Assembly: GCA_958295665.1 (NCBI GenBank)
Contig: OY282558.1
Location: 311,832,092-311,896,091 of the forward strand
Direction: 5' to 3'
Source of the DNA: Tipula vernalis
Taxonomy: Eukaryota > Arthropoda > Insecta > Diptera > Tipulidae
DNA: 64,000 nt
The notes under the pieces: generated by a model
Database searches by the model: none
What the model was told of the DNA's origin: nothing
Seen by the model: only the letters and a program-made list of their open reading frames with translations
Shown here: positions 47,970 to 59,436 of the stretch, piece by piece
How positions within the stretch are numbered: the stretch's first letter is position 1
How the letters are laid out: every line of letters begins with the position of its first letter
Position numbers and translations under genes: made by a program

Positions 47970-50114
47970 GCAAATGTTTAATTTTTCCAAGATTTCCTTA
48001 AAAAATGCATTATTAACGTGATCTTGCATATTTTCAAAATATTTCGAAAATTTTGTGTAATTTTTATGTTTTAGTCATATTAATTAGTTACATATTTTCC
48101 GCACAAATGCAATTGTAACATCAAGTTTCAATTGTTTTATACTCACAAACAGAAATAATTCGATTCGTAATCACCTCAAGCCTCATTTTTAAGGCACCAG
48201 TAGCTTCAAACTTTTTTCTTTTTTGAGTGATATACTGGCGACTCTATAGAGTAGAAGTTTCAAACCTGAAGGAAAATGTAATATCCGATACCGGTAGTTG
48301 CAAAAATTAAATAATTATAAATTATAATTATAAATATATCACAATAAGAAAGTCTTTAAAATGTCTTTTTTAATGTGTTTTATAAATAGTTAAAATTAAT
48401 AATAACCAAAAAATTTTTTAAAATAAAACGTGATACTTAATGTGATATGCTGCAAAAAATGTCAAAAATGGGGTTATACCATTTCCACAGTTTTATTTAT
48501 TTTTGGGGTGTTTTTGCCTTAATTCGTGGTACATACATAACAAGTAACGAAATTTTTAAAATGTAACTGATTTTATTAAGTTGGGCTTAATTCGTAATAC
48601 CAAATATGTTAAACGAATTAAACTAAAAATTTACAAAAATTATGTTTATTAAACCATGTTAAATTCATGTGCCAAATTTTTCATACAATCGATATTCAAG
48701 ATTAGTTCGAGATTTTTTCTATTTCATCTGAACATTGTATGACCTCATCTTACAAAGACGCTCTTCATTTTCCCACATTCATTTAAAGCACATGTCAAAA
48801 AAGCTACTAGCCAGAAAAGTTGATTCTACAAATAAAGGGATTTAGGCCTTAGAAAATTAGGTTTTGCTGTTTCCTACCCAAATCCCCAAAATTCTACAAG
48901 TTTTAAATTTTTAAGTTCCTTTCTTTGTAGATCGATTGCTTATTAGAAATCAGACGAACTAATTAATCACTTCAAATTAGAGTAAAAGGTTGTTAATTGT
49001 TAGGAAGTGTATGGTAGATTTTAAATTGTTTTACTCGGAATTTGTAGGTAGGTATAATTCAGCTATAATGAAATTAGAAATGTTAAGAACTGTATATAAA
49101 AAATATTATATTCTCTGAATTTCAAAATTTCTAAATTTTCTAAATTCCGAAACAATTTAAGATCTACTGTAAATTTCCTAATAACTACCAATTTTCTACT
49201 CTAATTTGAATTAATTAATTAATACTTATAATTTGTAATATGCAACCGATCATACGATAACAATAAAAATATTGAAACCTGTCTATCTGTGACCGGTTTC
49301 AATATTTTTAATATTTATTTGAAGTTAATATTTATGCAAAAATGTAAGCATAAATTTCCTAATTCAATAATTCAATCACAAAACTATTTTTAAATTTAAA
49401 AATTTCGTAAGAGTCATGGAAGCTAGAAAGCCAGTAATTTGTGTAAGACAAAATTATGTTTTGTTTTCAAACTCAAAATTTGCATAGCACACATTTCGAA
49501 CTCTTAGTTACAAGTCGTAGATTTCGTAAATCAAGAATGACTCCAGTTTGTTAGGTTGTTACATATTCTTTAAAAAAATAATTTCGTTAAATTCAAGATG
49601 ATTTTTTACAGGTTCACTCAGATTTAAAATCTATTTTGCTGATAGCTGATGATATTTCGAAATCAAAGAATTATAAAATTATAAATTTGTAACATGTCGA
49701 ATTCCATCTACTATTTATTTCTTGTGGCCGTATCATACCAAATTTTCCTATGAAAGGTAAAAATTTCCCTTATAAGAAGCTTTATGCAATGAAACAACCT
49801 CAATTCATATCACCATTACTGTAAGTTATTGTTAAAATTCTTGCAACTAATATTTGATTTCAATGAAAGTTTCAAAATATCAAATCATGCTAATATGATT
49901 TGAATATAACTTTCTACAATTGGCTTAAATCATAGACATATTTTTACGTTTATGGGCTATACCAATTCTCAATACATTTAAATATACATACGTTATAAAT
50001 TAAATACAGTCGACGGCCTTTTTTAAATATAAAGTGTCGGTTTTTGACATTTTATACATAAATTATGTACGTGTAAAAAACTGTGTAAATTACATAATGT
50101 AATTTACTTGCCCA
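47970..50114. other. No recognisable gene
   Basis: AT-rich sequence with no convincing coding frame or repeat boundary. Confidence 0.5.
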
Positions 50115-50225
50115 ACTTTGTTTGGGCTTCGTTAATTAAAAACTCTAAACTTATTCTAAGAGATGTCTACACAAATTAGAGTAACTAATGTGTCGTACCT
50201 CTTAATGACCGATTCAATACTGCTA
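50115..50225. repeat. Dispersed repeat, copy 2 (first copy 11,770-11,925)
   Basis: It shares tttgggcttcgttaatt, tctacacaaattagagtaac and the end ccgattcaatactg with the region around 11,800-11,910. It precedes the satellite array by ~170 bp and might be part of the same element. Confidence 0.4.
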
Positions 50226-50394
50226 TATTTTATTTTATTTTTAACTGTATATGAAGGAATATAATCACAAATATGAAATATTTTAAATGGTCCCCTTGAT
50301 AATTTTTATTGACCTGTCTCAATTATTGAACAATTAATAACACAAAACGGTTCCATATTTGTATAAAATACTAAAGTTGGCACCTTACCTAGAC

Positions 50395-51635
50395 TCACTT
50401 GTTGGCCAGTTACAAGAAATCCTAGAAATGTCTAAGGAAATCTGAGTTTGTTGTATTATTGCACGCTTTCAGTAGAACGTTTGGGCCTTGAATAATTTTA
50501 GCGCGACACTTAAGGGGCGAGATATCGCATATTTACACTTTTTTTTTGGACAAATATGGTGTAGTGGTCACTGGTTGGCCAGTTACAACAAATGCTAGAG
50601 ATGTCTAAGTAAATTTGAGTATGCCATAGATTGCTTGCTTTTATTAGAACATTTGGATTATGAATCATTTTAACGCAACACTCAAGGGGTAGATGTTGCA
50701 ATTCCACATTTTTATTTTATACAAATAAAGTGTAATGGTCACTTGTTGGCCGGTTACAACAAATGCTAAAGATGTCTAAGTAAATCTGAGTACGCGATAT
50801 TATTTCTTGCTTTTATTAGAACATCTAGATTATGAATCATTTTAATGTGACACTTTTACTATATACAAATTTTTGTACACACTTTTATTTTATACAACAA
50901 ATGCTAAAGATGTCTAAGTAAATCTGAGTATGCCATATTAATGCTTGCTTTAAAATTTGGATTATGAATCATTTTAACGCGACCCTCAAGTGGTAGATGT
51001 CGCAATTCCACACTTTAATTTTGTACAAATAAAGTGTAGTGGTTACTTGTTGGCCAGTTACAACAAATGCTACAGATGTCTAAGTAAGTGTGAATATACT
51101 ATATTAATGCTTGTTTTTATTAGAATATTTTGGATTATGAATCATTTTAACGCAATCCTCAAGGGGTAGATATAGCATTTCTACACTTTTATTTTATACA
51201 AATAAAGTGTAGTGGTCAATTGTTGGCCAGGTACAACAAATCCCAGAGATGTCTAAGTAAATCTGAGTATGCCATATTATTGCTTGCTTTTATTAGAACA
51301 TTTGTGCCATGAATTATTTTAACGCAACCCTCTAAGGGTGAAATACCGCATTTCCACAGTTTTATTTTGTGTGGCTTTCAGTAGAACGTTTGGGCCAAGA
51401 GTCATTTTAACACGACCCTCATATGGTGAGATATCGCATTTCCTCACTTTTATTTTATCCAAATAAAGTGTAGTGGCCACTTATTAGCCAGTTAAGAGAA
51501 ATCCTAGTCCAAATATTCTACTAAATGCCAACAATGATATGGCATACTTAGATTTACTTAGACGTCTCTAGGATTTCTTGTAACTGGCCAACAAATGACA
51601 GCTACACTATTAGTTTTACTTTATCTATTTTACGG
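50395..51635. repeat. ~173-bp satellite array ending in an inverted copy
   Basis: The phrase gttggccagttacaacaaat starts units at 50,401, 50,574, 50,745, 51,049, 51,222 and (as ttagccagttaagagaaat) 51,484. The spacing is 171-173 bp where complete, and a deleted unit lies near 50,895. Each unit also has gatgtctaagtaaatctgag, gcttttattagaacattt and attttatacaaataaagtgt. At about 51,505-51,625 the unit appears once in reverse, ending ggatttcttgtaactggcca. There is no coding content. It may be the inner part of a fold-back or tandem-repeat transposon. Confidence 0.8.
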
Positions 51636-54384
51636 GTTTAATTTTTTTCTGCATGAAAATAAATGTAAACTTATCCTGCTACATTTTGCGAGTACAACTA
51701 CACTATTTTCTAAATTGTGTAACTACATTTTTGAATTCTGTGGAAAACTTCACACGGATGGTAGTTTTTTGTATCAGCAACAGTATCGATTTGAGAACTG
51801 GAATGACGGAGAAAGTTTTCCTTAATTTGGGGAAAATGCAGCTATTTACAAACCTAATAAATAATCATTATTAAACTAAGTGAACCGTCAGGTCCTAATT
51901 CCTTTGTTAGTGTCCTTTCTAATCACAAAGAGAACATCCCTTTCAGAAATTGCAGCAAACCCACAGATAAAATTAGAATTATTATAGTAATTTGAAAGTG
52001 AATTAATTAATGATAGATTAAACACTCTTTTCAATTAATCAAAGAATCCTTTACAAATAACTTTAACATCATTTGAATTAATAGGTGAACTATCACCTAA
52101 ATAAGGCTAGATTATCCAACTCTGAAATGTCTAAGCTTTTCGAATTAGGCCAATTTTTTTATTATAAAAATTACTGCAATATATTTTTGATTTAGTTATA
52201 AGTTCTATCAAGCCAAGTCGAGTCTTATTTAGAATCTAATTTTGCTAAAAAGAAAGATGGTTTCGGGAAATTAAAAAAATGTGTTGACGCAATCGCTTTT
52301 GTATTAGGTTCATGAATTTTAATGTATGTCTCACCTAGCTCATTCTTTGTATTATCAAACAAATCAAACATAATATTTGTAAATATGTATATACAGAATA
52401 TTAACTATAAATAAACATCATTTGAATTAATTAACTTTAATTTATTAATAAACCAAAATAAAATGGAGCTTTTATATTTTTGCCATATGTTGATTTGAAC
52501 AAGATTTATATATTCCCAAAAAAATATATAAAATATTCACGAAGCTCACGAAAATGTATATTATTCAAAATTTTTATGTTCTATAATAATAGGACGCATT
52601 CAATTCTCGTTTTGTGGATAAATATATACTGTATATACGTTTAGAAAATTCAGGAAATAGAAAATGAAAAACTATAGCACAAAATAGATACGAAATTCTA
52701 CTTTGTTGTACATATGTATATCGTTAAATTATTCGAACATAGAACAGATATACATGTTCGTACATACGTTATTTTGTTGTCTAAAAAAATAAAAAACTTA
52801 TAGATGCAAAACACATTGCGTTCGTGACATGAAAATATTTTCATTTTGATACAGAAATATTAAACCACAAACAAAACAAAAAAATCGCAACCATGAGTTT
52901 TTTGTGGTGACATTATTTGATGTGCCGAAGACGAATTATTTATCAAAAATTCGAAGCAAAAAAAAAAAAACCAAAATTTTGGCAAAATTTAAATAAATTT
53001 ATTTATTCAACCAATCTCTTCCTCTCTATGTTTATCATACATATGTTAAACCACATTTGTGTATCATGAAAAATTCATTCAATTACAAATCACCGTTGTA
53101 CTTTTGTGGTTCGTTTTTCTTCTATTTTACCATATTCATGTACAATGTGCAATATATGTATGTACTGGGTGCATGCGGTATATTATATTCGGCGGGAGCA
53201 TCGATTGTTCCTTTAGCATATATGTTGATTAAAATTCTGCGAATTGTTTCATTTTTATTAGCACCCGTTACTAAAATATAGCCAAAAAAAAGAACGTCTT
53301 GCTATTTCTTTTTAAATATTTTTCTGCGTATATATTGTTGTAGTGGAAGAAATATGAAAAATAGTTATTCAAGTAGAAATTTAAAATTTCATTGAAACCA
53401 AAGACAAAATAGTACAAAAATAAAATAATAACGAATGGTTAATTTATTCCCATCTGTTTCTTTTATTTTCTAATTTTTTAGTCATGGGTAGTTTCCGTTT
53501 GAAATAAGCTTAGATTTTTATTTTTTTTTTTTTGTGACATTGGGTGGGGTTTGGTTGAACGGATTTAAAAGAATCTGCCATTTATTTTCGTATAAATGCT
53601 ATATATAAATATATATATTGTTTGTAAAAAAATGGTCCCCATTTTTTGCATAACGTTTCATTTTCATCAAAATTTTTAATCATGTCACATCAGCTTGCAT
53701 TGCAATTGAATATAGATTATACACAATCAGAGCATTAAACCACAAAAAAAAAATACTAGAAACTATGTTTAACATTCAAAAATACGTTCAAACTGGTACT
53801 TGAATAAATTTATTCTAATATTACATTCTCATTATATTCTATTCTTTTTGCCATGGTTTTGCCATTTTTGTATTTTAATTTTATTTTGGTTGATTTTATT
53901 CTTTGAGTTCATTCTATTTTCATCGAAACCTTAAATGAAGGAAAATGGTTTTAAGTTTTCTTGTTATCTTAGAATACATCATTACAATATTTTTGGTATA
54001 TACGAGAATGTATCTATCGTTCGTTAGAAATATTACGTTTTTTAGAAAGGCATGATATGATTTCGATATAATGGGTGCATATTACGATATACTCATGTGT
54101 AAGGTTAAATGTTGGAGTTTTAAACGTTAAAAACACTCGTGATAATTTATGGTTCATTAGTTTAGATGAATTAAGTTGTCAAACTCAATAACGAAAAAAA
54201 TAAAAACTTATACTTTTTGTTGTGTTCGTACCAAGTCGTTTATAATATTTGTACTTGATAAACTCAATTCAAAAGGTTATTTCGATGATATTTCTAATTT
54301 TGACAGCTCAAACAAACAACTCATAAACAAAATTAAGAAATTGATTTTTGACAGTGTTTTGTGTTAAAATTAAAGCCACATATA
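51636..54384. other. AT-rich DNA without recognisable gene
   Basis: Low-complexity sequence with A/T runs and gtatatac-like words, similar in texture to 1-1850 and 22.2-26.0 kb. The small frames at 51,595-51,874, 53,057-53,281 and 54,176-54,367 show no domain I recognise. Confidence 0.5.
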
Positions 54385-54501
54385 TAGGGTGCATCTTAAG
54401 TAAGCACTATAAATTTGGGTAGGTGATGTAGGACACTAACCTCCGTGAACTCCATCACCACCCGAATTTACCTATATTGTACTTACTTAGGATTTACCCT
54501 G
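54385..54501. mobile_element. Tc1/mariner-type MITE, nearly complete palindrome
   Basis: The 117-bp unit folds back on itself: agggtgcatcttaagtaag...gggtaggtgatg on the left and catcaccacccg...cttacttaggatttaccctg on the right. It is flanked by TA on both sides, the target of Tc1/mariner elements. With no coding room it would depend on a transposase supplied elsewhere. Confidence 0.7.
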
Positions 54502-55039
54502 TATAAAAAGATCAAGCAAAATTGAGTTGTATAATTATTTCGCTGTTCAAAATGTTACATATACTTTTGAGTTACACAGTTTCAATTTAATTATAAAAAG
54601 CAAATACATTATGTGGTTCAAATGATGCCAACAATAACAGTAGATTGGATATCATTAAAATTTTATTTTTATTTTTATTAATCTAAAAATTTGACAGCGG
54701 ATAAATAGGGGTTCAAATACACGCTGCCACTCCATAGCACAAAATCTTTTATAATAAAACCGATTATAAATACAATAGTAATAATCATAATCTAATAATA
54801 CAAACAATTTACAAAACTGCGTCTATCTGCCTGTACATAAAACAATTCAACCTTCGATATGATAGCTCACAAGCACACACACATACACACACATTCATAT
54901 AGAACATCCACCCCACCCGCGACTAACAACTAAACTTTACAATAGTTTTGATGATCGCAGATCTAAACTGAGTTGAAATCAAGAAAAATAAGCGATTATC
55001 AAGCGATTGTAGTTAAAATATTTTAAGCCTGTCTTTATA
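54502..55039. other. No recognisable gene
   Basis: AT-rich, with a CA-rich microsatellite (cacacacacatacacacaca-like) at about 54,870-54,895. Confidence 0.5.
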
Positions 55040-56350
55040 GTTAATATGACTACTGAAAGGCATACACTTATACATTAAAAAGATGGTAAATACCACTGTA
55101 CCCTCTCACCATTTGAGCCTAATAAGTTAGGGCTCCAAATATGACTAAAGTGTTCCAAACACGACTAAGAATAAACCCATGTAGTTTATGTGCTTTTGCA
55201 CATTCAGCTACGATATGAAGATCAAATTTTAGTTTTGACAGCCAAATCAGTAATTTCGGAAATCCTAACTAAAACAATATCATTAATGTTGGACGCAACA
55301 CGTTTATTGATATAAAGTCTTAATTTGGAAATCAGACTGTACTCTAGAACGGTCAGCAGCGTTATTATCATTGGTGAAAATATTTTGATCGTCAGCGTAA
55401 AGTAAGTATCATGTAGACAAAACGATTGGCAAATCGTTGATAAAAATAACAAATTAAAGGGGGCCAAGAGTGGAATCCTGAAGTACCCTATAGACTTAGC
55501 AATAATAATCTTTGAAAAAATCCATTGAATTTAACCTGTTGTTTATTTGATTTGATTTGATTTATTTTATTTACATAAATTTTGCATTAGCGACCAACCA
55601 CCCCAATTACATAATCTATTTTGAGCAGGAGCTCATTCATAACAGATTAAAGAACTAAGGTGAGGTGGTTTAACAAATTATTAAATTAAAAAGAAAAAAA
55701 AATACGGCTTTATAGCTTAACATTAAATTAAATTAGTTTATTAAATGCTTAACATCATTAAAGATGATAAAATATATTGTACAATATTCTCAAAAATGTT
55801 GCTCAAACTTTTTAATTTATGTAGATATAGACATTTTGAAAATATTGGTACTATGTAAGCTTTCTTCTTAAAAGAAGGAAACCCCCATTTTTAACGATAA
55901 ATTAAAAAATAATGTTAAAGGTTTGTTTAGTAGACATTTCAATTTAAAATTAAAATAATTGGATAAATTATCAGAACCATCACCTTTTTTGATATCAAGC
56001 GATGGTATCACCCTTAAAACATCTTCCTCAGAACCTAAAGAATTACCGTTAACATGAAAATTTGATGAGTCAACAAAATACTCATCAACATAACTTCAGT
56101 AGCTTCAATTGCACCTATTGTTTCATACATGATGGGTAAACAAATCTAGTATAGTAAGAGACATAGCTCCAGATTAACTTGGGGTTCTGGTTAATATGAC
56201 ATAGTTTGAAGAACACTTGCGAATTTCATATTTAACACGGTTACGCAAATTAGAAAAAATCACATAATCATTAGAATACTTAAATTTATGATGTCGATTA
56301 CGAAATTTCTCTTTTAGACGAATAAATTTAATCAATTTATTTGAGTATCA
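55040..56350 (-). pseudogene. Non-LTR retrotransposon reverse transcriptase relic
   Basis: On the minus strand, from right to left, it reads LRNRVKYEIRKCSSNYV (about 56,230-56,275, the pre-RT region), then DVLRVIPSLDIKKGDGSDNL (about 55,960-56,020, the block before motif 1) and FNLSLKMGVS (about 55,885). After a gap come STLGPL and FVIFINDLPIVLST (about 55,430-55,490), then YLLYADD (about 55,395-55,415) carrying the catalytic YADD of Jockey/CR1-like RTs. Stops and frameshifts lie throughout. No tail or target duplication was identified. Confidence 0.7.
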
Positions 56351-56999
56351 AATTGGTAATTGTAAATAAACACCAGAACGATATATCGTCTGCGAGAAAT
56401 GCAGAATGTGTAAGTCCATTTTTCCAATTCTGCGTTTTTCATATCAAACGAAAGAGGGAATATTGTACATCGATCGCCATTCATAAAATATTAGAAAAAG
56501 TTATTTTAATGTAGCAAAATTTAGAAAGTACCTAAATAATTGTTTGCAAAGTTACTCAATTTCGGCCAATATTATACGCGATATTCAATAAATTTCAGAT
56601 TGGGTGAATTTAGCTGTTTGTATCTGGTGTATTTAGCTGTTTGTAGCATTTCAATAAACATTTTTCAAGTCGTATTAAGCGTGTCGGATGGTAAAGATCA
56701 AGTTTACACGGATACATACACCGATTAACCGTATAAGAGTTTTAACATTGAGGTTAGACAATACAAGGTTAAGAACTCTATTAAGAGGGGTGAAATTGGC
56801 GCGCTGTCAAAGTGATCGGACTGAAAAAAATCTACAAGAAAGAAAATATATTAAAAATAATTATTTTTAAAAATAAACTTTCAATATTTATTAATAAATT
56901 GTGATATCAAAGACACTACAATACGATATTAGTAATAAATACATAAAAATACTCACCAAAGTTGGAAATTATTAATATTCATATAAATAGTCGAATCTG
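56351..56999. other. Flank of the EnSpm-like element, possible retroelement 5' leader
   Basis: No gene is evident. If the 5.8-kb element at 57,000-62,844 is removed, this sequence joins directly to the leader of the ORF1-like relic at 62,893, so part of it may be that retroelement's 5' UTR. This is inference from position only. Confidence 0.3.
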
Positions 57000-57452
57000 C
57001 ACAGTAAAAAATTTTCAATCAATAAAAAAATCAATTTCCATTGAAAATTAAGGGTTATAATCCATAAATTTTCCAACAAAATCTCGTACTACGTTAAATG
57101 AAAAAACATATAATTTTACGTGAATTTTTCAAATTTGCGAATAAGTTCTTACATTTTTTTACATTAATAAATAAGTAATTTTACATTCCTGCAGCATTCT
57201 TACAAGTGAAAGATGGCAAACTTTTACGTGAATAATGTATTAAAAGATTAGGTTATTATATAATATTCAGTTTAATTTAGGGCACCATTTATGTATTTAA
57301 ATTGGAATAGTTGTTTTAATAAAACAAAAGAGTTTATGTTACCTGCTTCATTATGATAACTTTATTTATAAAATATTAGTTTATTTCAGTGTACGCAACA
57401 TGCATACTTTATACATATAAAAATACTTAATTCTAATACTTATATTTAAAAA

Positions 57453-59282
57453 CTAGTCATTCAAAACTTTTTTTAAAAAGTTGACGACTTTGGACTTAAA
57501 ATTTATTTTTTGCTTTTTGGAACGAGAAAAATTTACATCTATATTAAGAAATATTTTTTGCATAGCCTCCAACGTCTGTGATAACTCCATGGGATATTGT
57601 ATATTAAAAGCATAGTACGCGGCAATCGAAAGAAGTACTGCAGTCTTGATACAACTACATCTGATATCAAGTTGGTGCATCTCAACATAAAAATAAATAG
57701 TTTTATTATTGTTGGGTTGATCTGTAATAGTCAAATGACTTTAATATAGTAAATATAATCATTAAATTGTAATAATATCTAATTACCGATTATAGCAAAG
57801 AATGGTGTTGACGTAGGTATTTCTATTTCGTTTACTGACGTTCCATACTGAAATAAAATCAAGAATAAATTATTTGGTGGGTAATGTTTTAATGTAATTA
57901 CTTACAGAGTATTTCTTCACCAGTGAGTCTAAATTTTCTTTAAAATGCGTAGTGATAATCTTTAATAATCTTAGGTCTTCGTCCTCTTCATTTCCAAAAG
58001 CTGAATTTTTAATTCTATTTCCAAATTCAAAAATAGCATTTTTCCGAAAATTCCATCTGCTTAAAAACAAGGTTTCCTGTATATCCATCATTTCATAAAA
58101 ATGGCAAATTAAAAAATTTTGTAATAATAAATGAGGCCAATATTCCTTTATCTCTGATATTGTGGGATTTTTGTTTAAAAATTTACGTTGCTGTGTAAAC
58201 GTAGACTTAAAAATTTCCATAATTTCTTTGTTTAATGCATCGCTAGAAATTTCCCGACCGTAATTTTCCTTAAGCCATACTCGTTTAATGTTTCCTTCCT
58301 CATCTGATATTTGGTTGCTAGTACTAATTTTCTCAAAAAAATTTGCCACACCTTCTGACAAATTTACTTTTCTTTTTATAGATTTTGCAGGTGAGCGGTT
58401 TTGGGAAATTCTATTTAAATAATTATTGTGGTTACACATCTTAGTTGCCAAAGTTATTGGTTCTGTGCAAATAGGCTTTCCTTCTCCATCAAGTATTGCC
58501 AAACTAAGCGGATATATTTGTATTAAACGAGATGCAATTGTGCGAAATACTCTTTGAGGGATATATAATGATTTTCTTCGCATATCATTCACAACGCAAT
58601 GTATAAAATCGTTATGTAAGTAATCTAAAGGTTGGCCTAGGTTAAGCAGATCCAGCATTTTATCCGAAATTTGATTCGTAGGAAACTGATAATCGGAAAA
58701 TAATTTTTCAGCTTGCTTTGTGCCAATTCTCTCTGATTTTCCTGAAACATCGGAACTAATGGAAGTAACTCTACCACTTGACATTGAAATAGTTGTATTA
58801 AGAGGACTTTCAGGTGCCTCAAGTTCCGATGCAGTTGTTAAATCATTTGTGGTGATCCATGTAATTATATTATTGGAGTTTTCTGAATCATTGGGAATTT
58901 TTGCATCAGATACACAGCTTACTGAATTATTGGAAGTTGACGGTGGTGGTATCCAGTTTTCAGTTTGCTCTAAAATCTGAAAAACTTCATTTTTCTGGCC
59001 AAAATGTTCTAAAACTTCCATATCCTCAACGTCGGTTCCGTCAGATTCTAGGACTAATTTAGATCCTAATAAGCCCGCAGCGTTTGCTAGAAGTGAAATA
59101 GTGGAAGATTTAGATAAATATTATAGTAAATACGAGTAGTTCAAAATTTGATTATTGTTATTAAAAGTTAATAACTTACCTTTCTTAATAAGAGATTCTA
59201 TATTTTCTGTACACAAAAAAAATTTTTTTAATAGGCATTCTCTATCCCAAAGTTTAACAAATAGCCGAGGCTGCGAAGACAT
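57453..59282 (-). CDS. Four-exon transposon accessory protein with CIDE-N-like domain
   Basis: Exons 59,282-59,180, 59,086-57,906, 57,847-57,787 and 57,721-57,453 join in one uninterrupted 537-codon frame. Donors are GTAAGT, GTAAGT and GTAATT. Acceptors end CTTCTAG, ATTTCAG and ATTACAG. Introns are 93, 58 and 65 bp. Residues about 6-80 resemble a CIDE-N domain: FVKLWDRE start, NIESLIKKANAAGL, then KLVLESDGTDVEDMEVL and an ENW end. The DGTxVxDxExL signature is characteristic. Then come a Ser/Thr-rich linker, a helical region (YIPQRVFRTIASRLIQIYPL), a basic stretch, EIKEYWPHLL, and at the C-terminus YAFNIQYPMEL. CIDE-N domains mediate pairing in DFF/CAD-type nucleases and CIDE proteins. Here the role is unknown. 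The gene starts ~155 bp downstream of the transposase stop. Confidence 0.8.
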
Positions 59283-59436
59283 AATACTGTTTATCTAAAA
59301 TGAAATGTAATATAAATAAATTATAATTAGTGTACCACCACAATTCAAGTCAAACGACAAAAAATGATGATCCATTTTTAAATTGAACAAATGGAAATGG
59401 AGAGGAAAGGTTATAAAAGGAAATGAAATTTAGTGA
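59283..59436. promoter_or_regulatory. Intergenic spacer, probable promoter of the accessory gene
   Basis: This 154-bp AT-rich gap lies between the stop of the transposase relic and the ATG of the accessory gene. With its own ATG and first exon so close, the accessory gene either has its promoter here or is spliced from a long shared transcript. I see no firm TATA box assignment. Confidence 0.3.

Noticed and set aside
50395..51635. CRISPR-like array
   Set aside because: Repeat units are ~173 bp with no alternating unique spacers, in a eukaryotic AT-rich context. It is a satellite.
53057..53281. 74-codon frame with hydrophobic stretches (possible small membrane protein)
   Set aside because: Composition follows the AT-rich surroundings, and there is no signal-peptide logic, splice context or homology that I can see.
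54870..54895. CA-rich stretch as a regulatory element
   Set aside because: Simple microsatellite with nothing to support a function.
58720..58980. 86-codon plus-strand frame within the accessory gene
   Set aside because: Antisense to exon 2 of the well-supported four-exon gene.
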